A stretch of DNA of 64,000 nt, from NCBI GenBank assembly GCA_016219005.1, contig JACRCN010000096.1, forward strand, positions 1 to 64,000, read 5' to 3'. The position numbers and the translations under genes were made by a program. The DNA is from Deltaproteobacteria bacterium. Its GTDB lineage: Bacteria; Desulfobacterota; Desulfobacteria; Desulfobacterales; SpSt-501. Of the stretch, positions 8,919-16,957 are shown piece after piece (position 1 is the first letter of the stretch; each line of letters starts with the position of its first letter). The notes beneath the pieces were generated by a model. It was not told where the DNA came from. It saw only the letters and a program-made list of their open reading frames with translations, and searched no databases.

Positions 8919-9524
8919 ATGCAAATCCGAGACCTGATGATCTCCAGCCCCATCACCATCACCGCCAACGCGCCCATCAGCCGCGCAATTGAGCTGATGA
9001 AAGTCAACCACATCCGCCATCTGCCGGTGGTTTCCAAAGGAAAAATGCTGGAGGGGTTGGTGACGCTGGCGGACCTGAAGCAGGGCCTCATCCCCTCCAT
9101 GTTGGGCGACGTGTCGCTGAAGGACCTCATGATTAAGGACCCGATCACGGTCGGTCCGGAGGACGACATCGAAACCGCCGCCCAGATCATCTACAAGCAC
9201 AAGATCGGCGGGCTGCCGGTGACGAAGCGCGGCCGGCTGGTCGGCATCATCACCGAGACCGACCTCCTGCGAGCCTTCATCGACATGATGGGCATCCTCT
9301 CCTCCACATCGCGCATGGATGTCGCCGCCGGGAACAAGCCGGAGCTCCTGAAGAAAGCCCTGCAGATCATCAACGACGCCGGCGGAGACGTCATCAACGT
9401 CAGCATGACCTTGCAGAAGTCCCGTAAGCGGGTCTACCACTTCCGCCTCGCCGCCTGCAAAACGGGGTTGATCAAGAAAGCCCTGGCCAATGGCGGGTTC
9501 GACGTGCTGGCCGCCATCGATTAG
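8919..9524 (+). CDS. CBS-pair and ACT-domain protein
   Basis: 201 residues from the ATG at 8919, which has GAGGG at good spacing; an upstream TTG at 8898 is less likely. Two CBS motifs (about residues 1-55 and 68-122, each with HIRHLPVV or KIGGLPVT and a G-x-ITxxDL ending) form a Bateman module that usually binds adenine nucleotides. The C-terminal 70 residues look like an ACT-type small-molecule domain. There is no catalytic domain, so it is probably a nucleotide-responsive regulator or partner. It lies 124 bases after ahbD and may be the last gene of that transcript. Confidence 0.85.
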   Translation: MQIRDLMISSPITITANAPISRAIELMKVNHIRHLPVVSKGKMLEGLVTLADLKQGLIPSMLGDVSLKDLMIKDPITVGPEDDIETAAQIIYKHKIGGLPVTKRGRLVGIITETDLLRAFIDMMGILSSTSRMDVAAGNKPELLKKALQIINDAGGDVINVSMTLQKSRKRVYHFRLAACKTGLIKKALANGGFDVLAAID

Positions 9525-9661
9525 ACGCCCGGCAGCACCCGTCGCCCCCCGGGGCCGGAAGCATTCCTTCCCGATACCCCCGGCCGGCCGCGCCGGCACC
9601 TGGACCGTTTCGGTACGTGAACTCCAGGGCGGTTGCCGGGCCGCCGATCGCTCCCCTCGAA

Positions 9662-9690
9662 TTTTTCGAAGCCTCGCTCAGGCTCGAAAA
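9662..9690. terminator. Bidirectional terminator between CBS gene and hisD
   Basis: A stem of 11 pairs with one bulged A (9663-9674 with 9680-9690) and a CGCTC loop. It is flanked by T's on the left and A's on the right, so it can serve both converging genes. It directly abuts the hisD stop codon. Confidence 0.65.
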
Positions 9691-11049
9691 TCACTGCCCC
9701 CGCTCGACGGCCTGATCCGATTCCTTCGTGGAACGCCGGCCGCCGCGTCGACGACTCAAGCGGACCCGGATCGAATTGGCGTGGGCGCCCAGACCCTCGA
9801 CCTCCGCCAGCCGAAGGATGTCCGCGGCTTCGCGGCGAAAGGCGTCGGCGGAGTAGTGGATCAGGCTGGTACGCTTGACGAAGTTGTCGACCGAAAGGGC
9901 CGAGGCGAACCTGGCCGTCCCGGCAGTCGGCAGCACGTGGTTGGGCCCCGCCACGTAGTCCCCGACCGGCTCGGGGGAGTATTGCCCGAGGAAGACGGCG
10001 CCGGCGTTGCGAATCGCGCCCAGGTGGGCAAAGGGCTCCCGCAGCTGCAGCTCGAGATGCTCGGGGGCCATGCGGTTGGCGAGATCGATGGCCGCGGCCA
10101 CGTCCCGCACCACGATGGCCGCCCCGAAGCGGCGGATCGATTCCCGGGCGATCTCGGCGCGCGCGAGCTGCGCGAGCTGCCGCCCGAGCGCGGCTTTCAC
10201 CGCTTGCGCCAGTTCCCGGCGCGTCGTCACCAGCACCGCCGAAGCCATGGCATCGTGCTCGGCCTGGGAAAGGAGATCGGCGGCGATGAACTCGGGGTCG
10301 GCCGATTCGTCGGCGATGACCAGAATCTCACTCGGGCCTGCAATGATGTCGATGCCCACCGTGCCGGCTACGATCTTCTTTGCCAGGGTCACGTAAAGGT
10401 TGCCCGGCCCAACGATCACGTCGACCCGGGGGATCGTCTCGGTGCCGTAGGCCAGCGCCGCCACGGCCCAGGCGCTGCCCGCCTTGTAGACCTCGTCCAC
10501 CCCGGCTTTCCGGGCCGCGACAAGCAGGTGGGGATTGACCCGCCCGTCCGCCGTCGGCGGGGTTACCATGACGATCTGCGCAACGCCTGCCACCCGCGCC
10601 GGGATCGCGCCCATGAGCACCGAGGACACCAGCGGCGTCCGGCCACCCTGGCCGCCCGGCACGTAGACGCCCACGCGCTCGACCGGCCGGACGAGCTGCC
10701 CGAGCATCGTCCCCGCCCGCTCGAGACTGATGAAGGAGTTGCGCACCTGCCGGCGGTGGAATGTCTCGATCTGCGTCGCGGCCCGGTGGAGCGCCCGGGT
10801 GAAGCCGCGATCCGCGGCAGCGGCCGCTTGACGGAATTCCATGGGGTCGACCCGCAGGTCCCGCGCGCTGAAACCGGGCGCATCGAAGCGCCGGGTATAC
10901 GCCACGAGGGCCTGGTCGCCCCGCCGCCGCACGTCTGCCAGGATGCGGCTGACCGCGGCGTGATCTTTCTTGGAAAACGAAAGCCCGCGCGATACGATGC
11001 GTGCGACGGCGCTCTCGGCGGCAGCCGACGGATAGTTCAGTATCTTCAT
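9691..11049 (-). CDS. hisD: Histidinol dehydrogenase
   Basis: 452 residues from MKILNYPS at 11049, the start with a GGGAG-type ribosome binding site; an ATG 42 bases upstream lacks support. HisD oxidises L-histidinol to L-histidine in two NAD-dependent steps. Zinc-site residues Q262 and H265 lie in DLLSQAEHDAMASA. The substrate and cofactor motifs GPSEILVIADESADP and GPNHVLPT are also clear. No other his gene is nearby, so it stands apart from an operon. Confidence 0.96.
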   Translation of the reverse strand: MKILNYPSAAAESAVARIVSRGLSFSKKDHAAVSRILADVRRRGDQALVAYTRRFDAPGFSARDLRVDPMEFRQAAAAADRGFTRALHRAATQIETFHRRQVRNSFISLERAGTMLGQLVRPVERVGVYVPGGQGGRTPLVSSVLMGAIPARVAGVAQIVMVTPPTADGRVNPHLLVAARKAGVDEVYKAGSAWAVAALAYGTETIPRVDVIVGPGNLYVTLAKKIVAGTVGIDIIAGPSEILVIADESADPEFIAADLLSQAEHDAMASAVLVTTRRELAQAVKAALGRQLAQLARAEIARESIRRFGAAIVVRDVAAAIDLANRMAPEHLELQLREPFAHLGAIRNAGAVFLGQYSPEPVGDYVAGPNHVLPTAGTARFASALSVDNFVKRTSLIHYSADAFRREAADILRLAEVEGLGAHANSIRVRLSRRRGGRRSTKESDQAVERGQ

Positions 11050-11291
11050 GGTGCGATTCTCCCTGGCCGCCTGTGTATTACGGTCAAGCACAGGTTTTTG
11101 TCAATGCCCCTCAACACACCCGTTGTCGAGTTCCGCGTTGCCGCCGGCCGGACATTTTCCTACCGGCCCGATCGGGATGGTAAAATTGAATTGACTTATC
11201 GGCGCGGACCTGTAGAAATATTGCGGACGCTGCGGGTCGAAAACGCTGCGCCGCAGCGCGGGTCGCGCACTCTCTCGTGGAGGTGAAATTC

Positions 11292-12383
11292 ATGCAAGCC
11301 AATCGGATCTACAACTTCAACCCGGGGCCGGCCGCCCTGCCGCTGGCGGTGCTGGAAGAAATTCAGGGGTCCCTGCTGGACTACAAGGGCTCCGGCATGT
11401 CGGTCATGGAGATGAGTCATCGCTCCAAGGAGTTTGACGCCATCCTGAACGACGCCATCGCCCGCACCCGGCGGCTCCTCCAGCTGGACGAGCGCTTTCA
11501 CGTGATTTTTGTGCAGGGCGGCGCCAGCCTGCAGTTCAGCATGATCCCGATGAATTTTTTGGCGGACGGCCGATCCGCCGACTACGTGAACACGGGCACG
11601 TGGGCCACCAACGCCATCCAGGAGGCCCGGGTGCTCAACAAAACGGTCAACGTGGTGGCCTCCTCCGAGGACCGGCAGTTCACCTACATCCCCCGCGACA
11701 TCGTCTTTAACCCGGATGCGGTCTACGTCCATCTCACCTCCAACAACACCATCCGCGGGACCCAGTGGGCCGCCTTCCCCGACACGCAGGGGGTCCCGAT
11801 TGTGGCGGACATGTCCTCGGACATCATGAGCCGGCCGTTCGACGCCGGCCGGTTCGGCCTCATCTATGCCGGGGCTCAGAAAAACATAGGCCCGGCCGGC
11901 GTCTGCATGGTCATCATCCGCGATGACCTGCTCAAGCGCGTGCCCGCGAATCTTCCCTCCATGCTGAAGTACACCACCTACACATCCAAGAACTCCCTAT
12001 ACAACACGCCGCCGAGCTTCGCCATCTATACCGTTCAGCTCGTTCTCAAATGGATCGAGGAGACCGTGGGCGGGCTCGGTCGGATGGAGGCGTTGAACCG
12101 CAAGAAGGCCGAGGTGGTCTACCGCGGGATCGACGGCAGCGGCGGCTTCTACCGCGGCACGGCCGAGCCCGCGAGCCGCTCCCTGATGAACCTGACCTTC
12201 CGGCTGCCGAGCGAAGAGCTGGAGCAACGCTTCCTCCAGGCGGCGCTGCAAGCCGGGCTCGGCGGCCTCAAGGGCCATCGTTCGGTGGGCGGCTGCCGCG
12301 CATCCCTTTACAATGCTGTGCCTATGGAAGGGGTTGAAGCCCTGGCGGACTTCATGCAAACCTTCGCACGTAAAAACGGATAG
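11292..12383 (+). CDS. serC: Phosphoserine aminotransferase
   Basis: 363 residues from the ATG at 11292, with GGAGGTGA six bases before it. SerC is a class V, PLP-dependent enzyme that transfers an amino group from glutamate to 3-phosphohydroxypyruvate in serine synthesis. The N-terminal YNFNPGPAALP, the VQGGASLQF phosphate-binding loop and the PLP lysine in YAGAQKNIGPAG are typical. It is divergent from hisD with about 240 bases between. A serA partner is not seen in the window. Confidence 0.96.
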   Translation: MQANRIYNFNPGPAALPLAVLEEIQGSLLDYKGSGMSVMEMSHRSKEFDAILNDAIARTRRLLQLDERFHVIFVQGGASLQFSMIPMNFLADGRSADYVNTGTWATNAIQEARVLNKTVNVVASSEDRQFTYIPRDIVFNPDAVYVHLTSNNTIRGTQWAAFPDTQGVPIVADMSSDIMSRPFDAGRFGLIYAGAQKNIGPAGVCMVIIRDDLLKRVPANLPSMLKYTTYTSKNSLYNTPPSFAIYTVQLVLKWIEETVGGLGRMEALNRKKAEVVYRGIDGSGGFYRGTAEPASRSLMNLTFRLPSEELEQRFLQAALQAGLGGLKGHRSVGGCRASLYNAVPMEGVEALADFMQTFARKNG

Positions 12384-12407
12384 CCGCGTTGTTATTTTTG
12401 GTTAAAC

Positions 12408-12436
12408 TTGACTTGACCAGCAAAGACGCGTAATTA
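12408..12436 (+). promoter_or_regulatory. Possible promoter of the AOR gene
   Basis: TTGACT (12408-12413) and TAATTA (12431-12436) are separated by 17 bases in the gap after serC. The AOR gene starts about 90 bases further on. Read by eye only. Confidence 0.4.
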
Positions 12437-12527
12437 CAGTCCATAGGATTTAGGTGCAAAAACTCCTGTCACGGAATGAACGGGTTGGGACGGATCGCCG
12501 AAAACCTTTAGACATCAGGAGGGTGCC

Positions 12528-14270
12528 ATGGACAAAATTCTGAGGATCAACATGGGCGCGGCCGGCGGCCCCCAGGTTAAATCGGAGTCGGTCGGAAGCT
12601 ATGCCGGTTTGGGCGGACGAGCCCTGACCTCGACCATCATCGCCAAAGAGGTCCCGCCGCTCTGCCATCCGTTGGGCGAGGACAACAAGCTCGTCATCGC
12701 GCCGGGGCTTCTCAGCGGGTCCGCGGCGGCGATGTCCGGCCGGATCTCGGTGGGCTGCAAGAGCCCGCTCACCGGCGGCATCAAGGAATCCAACGCGGGC
12801 GGAATGGCGTCGCAGATGCTCGGCCGCCTCGGCGTTGCCGCGATCGTGCTGGAGGGCAAGCCCAAGGAGGGCATGCTCTACAAACTCAGTATCAGCAAGG
12901 ACAAGGTCGAAATTAAACCCGACAACAGCTTGAAGATGCTCGGCAACTACGCAGTTGCGGAAAAGATGAAGGCCGCGCACGGCGACAAGGTCAGCTGCAT
13001 ATCGATCGGCCAAGCCGGTGAAATGAAGCTCACCGGCGCCTCCATCGCCTTCACCGACATGGAGTTCCGTCCTACCCGGCACGCGGGCCGCGGCGGGGTC
13101 GGCGCCGTCATGGGTTCCAAGGGGGTCAAGGTGATCGTGGTGGACGACACCGGCTGCCCGGTCCGCAGCCCCAAGGACCCGGGCAAGTTCAAGGAAGCCA
13201 ACCAGAACTGGGTCGCCGGCCTGCGCAAGCATGCCGTCACCGGGCAGGGCCTGCCGACCTACGGCACCAACGTGCTCACCAACGTCATCAACGAGGCCGG
13301 CGCCTACCCGACGAAGAACTTCATGTGGGGCCGGTTCGACACCTGCTCCAAGATCAGCGGCGAAACCCAGGCCGAGACCGAAAACGCGCGCGGCGGCGAA
13401 GGCTCCGCCACCCATGGCTGCCATCGCGGCTGCGTCATCCGCTGCTCGGGAACCTTCTACGACAAAGACGGCCACTATCTCACCAAGCAGCCGGAGTACG
13501 AAACGGTCTGGGCTCACGGAGGCAACTGCGGCATCGACGACATCGACGCCATCGCCATGCTGGACCGCTTGGACGACGACTTCGGCCTGGACACGATCGA
13601 GATGGGGGCCGCCATCGGGGTCGCCATGGAAGCCGGTTTGATCCAGTTCGGCGACGCCCAGGGCGCCATCAACCTGGTCAAGGAAGTCGGCCAGGGCACC
13701 CCGCTCGGCCGCGTCCTGGGCAGCGGCGCCGGCCTGACCGGTAGAGTCTTCGGCGTCGAACGCGTGCCGGTCGTCAAGAACCAGGCCCTGCCGGCCTACG
13801 ACCCGCGCGGGATCCAGGGCATGGGCGTCACCTACGCCACCAGCACCCAGGGCGCCGACCACACCGCCGGGTATGCGGTGACGGCCAACGTGTTGGGCGT
13901 GGGCGGCAAGGTGAACCCCCTGAAGGCCGAGGGCCAGATCGAGCTGTCCCGCAACCTGCAGATCGCCACCACGGCGATCGACGCGACCGGCATGTGCCTG
14001 TTCATCGCCTTCGCGATCCTGGACCAGCCGGAGACCTTCCAGGCCCTGCTCGACCTCATCAACGCCTTCACCGGCGCCAAGATGACCGGCGACGACGTCA
14101 CGGCGCTGGGCAAGAACATCCTGAAGCTGGAGCGGGAGTTCAATCACAAGGCCGGCTTCACCAAGGAGCAGGACCGGCTGCCGGACTTCTTCAAGAAGGA
14201 GAAGCTCCCGCCCCACAACCTCACCTTCCTGGTGAAGGATTCGGAACTGGACCAGGTTTACAACTGGTAG
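12528..14270 (+). CDS. Aldehyde:ferredoxin oxidoreductase family protein
   Basis: A 580-residue member of the tungsten-pterin AOR family, which interconverts aldehydes and carboxylic acids with ferredoxin. The N-terminal domain has the GLGGRALTSTII and GRISVGCKSPLTGGIKESNAGG pattern that binds the bis-pterin cofactor. The iron-sulfur cysteines C298, C302 and C306 (GCHRGCVIRC) are present, with a fourth probably near residue 490 (GMCLFIAF). The start has a clear AGGAGGG box. Length is slightly below the typical 600-620. The substrate cannot be read from sequence. It is followed by a terminator and then a companion gene. Confidence 0.9.
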   Translation: MDKILRINMGAAGGPQVKSESVGSYAGLGGRALTSTIIAKEVPPLCHPLGEDNKLVIAPGLLSGSAAAMSGRISVGCKSPLTGGIKESNAGGMASQMLGRLGVAAIVLEGKPKEGMLYKLSISKDKVEIKPDNSLKMLGNYAVAEKMKAAHGDKVSCISIGQAGEMKLTGASIAFTDMEFRPTRHAGRGGVGAVMGSKGVKVIVVDDTGCPVRSPKDPGKFKEANQNWVAGLRKHAVTGQGLPTYGTNVLTNVINEAGAYPTKNFMWGRFDTCSKISGETQAETENARGGEGSATHGCHRGCVIRCSGTFYDKDGHYLTKQPEYETVWAHGGNCGIDDIDAIAMLDRLDDDFGLDTIEMGAAIGVAMEAGLIQFGDAQGAINLVKEVGQGTPLGRVLGSGAGLTGRVFGVERVPVVKNQALPAYDPRGIQGMGVTYATSTQGADHTAGYAVTANVLGVGGKVNPLKAEGQIELSRNLQIATTAIDATGMCLFIAFAILDQPETFQALLDLINAFTGAKMTGDDVTALGKNILKLEREFNHKAGFTKEQDRLPDFFKKEKLPPHNLTFLVKDSELDQVYNW

Positions 14271-14297
14271 CCTCGCATACGTTTACATGATGAAAAT

Positions 14298-14328
14298 CGG
14301 GGAGGCTCGCCGCCTCCCCGGTTTTTTT
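14298..14328 (+). terminator. Rho-independent terminator after AOR
   Basis: A perfect 9-bp GC-rich stem (14298-14306 with 14312-14320), a five-base loop and a run of seven T's. It could leave the 14343 gene on a read-through transcript, since that gene starts only 15 bases later. Confidence 0.85.
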
Positions 14329-14342
14329 CGAAGGATCAATCG

Positions 14343-14960
14343 ATGGACGCTGAAACGACTCCCCGGCTGACTCTGACGGTCACTCCGGGCAGCCTGTCGC
14401 GATTTCTGCCGCTGCTGGGTCAGGGCTTCACGGTTCAACGACCGGCCGGGGCATCGGTTGAAGGTTTCCTCTGCCGGGCATGCGGTATAGCCCGGGATTA
14501 CCTGCGCGAACGAGTCCAGACCGTGTTTCTGAACGGCAAAGCGATCGACGACCTCGCCGCCGCCATGGTCAACGACGGTTCGACAATAGCCCTGTCGGCC
14601 GCCATGCCCGGGCTGGCGGGCGCGGTGTTGCGCAAAGGCGGGGCGTATGCCGCCATGCGCCGGCAGATATCCCACGCCGGCCCGGGCGACTCACGCGCCG
14701 GCGGACCCGTCAGCGTCACCATCAAACTCTTCAATCTGGTGGCACGTGAACTTGGTCCGGGCTTTCTGGAGCAAGGGGTGCTGATCCACGGGGCAAGCCT
14801 GCAGGACTTTTTCCGCCGGCAGGACCGGGGGTTCGGGAAGATCGGCAGGGCGGCCGACATCGATGGCCGGCCGGTTGATTTCGAAAAGGTCCCGGAAATC
14901 ATTCCGGGGAACCGTCTGGTCCTGCTGGCGCTGAGGCCGGCAGGCCCTCACCCGGGCTGA
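14343..14960 (+). CDS. AOR-companion protein, possible beta-grasp fold
   Basis: A 205-residue protein of unknown function just after the AOR gene. Residues about 50-85 (TVFLNGKAIDDLAAAMVNDGSTIALS) read like a MoaD/ThiS beta-grasp strand pattern. The protein then has a conserved-looking AAMPGLAGAVLRKGGAYAAMR segment and a second, unrelated C-terminal half rich in hydrophobic and basic residues. It does not end in the GG tail of sulfur carriers. Companions of AOR genes are often MoaD-like, so a role in pterin cofactor assembly is possible, but this is inference. Confidence 0.6.
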   Translation: MDAETTPRLTLTVTPGSLSRFLPLLGQGFTVQRPAGASVEGFLCRACGIARDYLRERVQTVFLNGKAIDDLAAAMVNDGSTIALSAAMPGLAGAVLRKGGAYAAMRRQISHAGPGDSRAGGPVSVTIKLFNLVARELGPGFLEQGVLIHGASLQDFFRRQDRGFGKIGRAADIDGRPVDFEKVPEIIPGNRLVLLALRPAGPHPG

Positions 14961-15009
14961 GCCGGCCGGCGCTCAAAACCCCATCCCGCTCCAAGAAGGG
15001 ACCCAAGCG

Positions 15010-16383
15010 TCAGGAGGCCGCCGCGGTGAGCAGTGCCGACCCCGGGTAGCACTCATCATCGACGGGCGCGATGGTTTTCCGCTCCTGCTTCAGCTTCTCT
15101 TGGCGGATACGGTCAAACTGGCCTTCGATAGCGGAAAACGCATCCACCACCCCCGGATCGAAATGAGTGCCCCTCAAGTTCAGGATGATCTGCCGGGCCT
15201 TGGCGTGGGAAAAGGCTTCCTTGTAAAGCCGCCTAGTGGTGAGGGCATCGTAGACATCGGCCACCGCCACAATGCGCGCCGCCAGGGGGATGGCCTGGCC
15301 CTTGAGGCCGGCCGGGTAGCCGGACCCGTCCCATTTCTCGTGGTGGTTGTAAGCGATTTCCTTGCCGATGTGCAAAAACGAGCGGCCCTCGATCTGGGCT
15401 TCGATGGCGGAGAGGGCGTCTCCCCCGAAGCGGGTGTGGCACTTGATCACCTCGAACTCTTCGTGTGTGAGTTCGCCGGGCTTGAGCAGCACGGCGTCCG
15501 GAATGCCCACCTTGCCGATGTCGTGCAGAATCGCGGAGTTGTAGATGTCGTCGATGTAACGCTGGTCAATAAACTCCGGATGGCCGGGCTGCCGGGCCAT
15601 CTCGGCGGCCAGCAGCCGGGCATACTCCCGGATCCGCTCCAGATGGGTGCCGGTGCCCTCATCGCGGTATTCGGCGAGTTTGGCGAGCCCCAGGATCGTA
15701 GCCGCCCGGGCGTTCTGGACCTTGCGATAGGACTCCAGCAGGTCCATCTCGAGCTTCTTTTTCTCGGTCCGGTCCCGGAGCATGCCGCGGAAGCCGATCG
15801 CCTCCCCGTCCTGGTTTTTACGCAGGCCCGCCGAAGCCTCGATGAAGAGCACGGCGTCCCCGCGCAGCAGCTCGATGTCGAACGCCTTTACGGACCGGCC
15901 GGCGCGCAGGCACTCCTGAAATGCTTCGAACAGCTTGCGGTTGCTTTCCGCGATCAGGAATTGCCGCATGTTCCGGCCGGACAGTTCCGCCTTCGCGACG
16001 CCAAGGATCTGGTGGGTGGCGTCGTTCACGAAGGTGAAGTTGCCGCCATGGTCGACCTCGTAATAGCCTTCCTCGATGCTCTCCAGGATGCGGCGGTACT
16101 TCTCCTCGCTCTCCTTAAGCGCCTGCTCCGCGCGCTTGCGGTTGTTGATGGTAAATTGTACGTGAGAGCCGAAAATCAGAAACAGGCACAACACAATGAC
16201 GCGCATGCCCATCCCGCCGACGTTGGGGCCGAAAATCTCGCGGTAGAAACTGATCTCTCCCGGCGAAAACAGGTTGATCAGAGCCTCGATGCCCCAGTAG
16301 GCCGCTGCCAGGAAGATAGCGGTAAGAACCATGGAGTCGGCCATGTCGTTGCGCGTCAGGAAACGCCGTTGCAGAGCTTGCAT
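15010..16383 (-). CDS. Membrane PAS and HD-GYP domain protein
   Basis: 457 residues from the ATG at 16383, which has a GGGGGAG box; an in-frame ATG at 16449 has no close ribosome binding site. Two membrane segments (about 15-35 and 55-75) are followed by a PAS domain and then an HD-GYP domain. The metal-binding HD (HDIGKVGIP) and the GYP motif (HHEKWDGSGYPAGLKG) are intact, so it is probably an active cyclic-di-GMP phosphodiesterase. No GGDEF domain is present. It lies convergent to the AOR companion gene. Confidence 0.9.
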   Translation of the reverse strand: MQALQRRFLTRNDMADSMVLTAIFLAAAYWGIEALINLFSPGEISFYREIFGPNVGGMGMRVIVLCLFLIFGSHVQFTINNRKRAEQALKESEEKYRRILESIEEGYYEVDHGGNFTFVNDATHQILGVAKAELSGRNMRQFLIAESNRKLFEAFQECLRAGRSVKAFDIELLRGDAVLFIEASAGLRKNQDGEAIGFRGMLRDRTEKKKLEMDLLESYRKVQNARAATILGLAKLAEYRDEGTGTHLERIREYARLLAAEMARQPGHPEFIDQRYIDDIYNSAILHDIGKVGIPDAVLLKPGELTHEEFEVIKCHTRFGGDALSAIEAQIEGRSFLHIGKEIAYNHHEKWDGSGYPAGLKGQAIPLAARIVAVADVYDALTTRRLYKEAFSHAKARQIILNLRGTHFDPGVVDAFSAIEGQFDRIRQEKLKQERKTIAPVDDECYPGSALLTAAAS

Positions 16384-16493
16384 ATACTCCCCCTGGTTGA
16401 AAATTTGACCGCCACGGGAAAACTTGGTAAACTGATACCTATCAAGCATGCAGATAAAGTCTATCAGATTCCTCTTCGGAAGGAAACCGTGTT

Positions 16494-16790
16494 ATGGGGT
16501 CGCGCGTGAAACAGTACCTGCTCATCGGCGCTGTCGGCGCCGCCTTGTATTTTCTGATGAGCACTCATATCATTTTCTACGGCTCGGAAGCCAATTTCGT
16601 CAAGAACGTCTACCTCCTTAAAAAATCCAAACTCAACCTCCACTACACTTTCGTCAGCCTGAACCAACAGAGCCCCGAAAACATCATGAAGATCAAGCCG
16701 CTGAGGCAGGACGGCATAGCTGAACTGCTCGTGGACATCGGGATGATGTCGGCCGCTGAACGCAGCCGACTGGAAAGCAAGTACCGCTGA
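16494..16790 (+). CDS. Small membrane-anchored hypothetical protein
   Basis: A 98-residue protein with one N-terminal hydrophobic segment (about residues 8-24) and a basic n-region, followed by a soluble tail rich in Lys, Leu and Asn. The topology suggests an N-in anchor with the tail outside the membrane. GGAAGGA lies 10 bases before the ATG. It is divergent from the HD-GYP gene with a short shared promoter region. Family not recognised. Confidence 0.65.
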   Translation: MGSRVKQYLLIGAVGAALYFLMSTHIIFYGSEANFVKNVYLLKKSKLNLHYTFVSLNQQSPENIMKIKPLRQDGIAELLVDIGMMSAAERSRLESKYR

Positions 16791-16957
16791 AAGCGGTTCC
16801 CTTCAAGGTTCGAGCGGCCGCGGAGCCACGCTGCAATTTGATGCCTTCGGTATGGTATTAAGACCTGGGCGATGCATTTGCAACGGCGTAAGGGAAAGTT
16901 CAACCTCTTTGCGAACGCTGCCCCTCTGCGGTGAATGCTTGCGTTGAAAGGCCGGAT

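Noticed and set aside
9490-11286. A 598-codon plus-strand open frame over hisD
   Set aside because: hisD on the minus strand has all active-site motifs; the plus frame is an artefact of GC-rich third positions.
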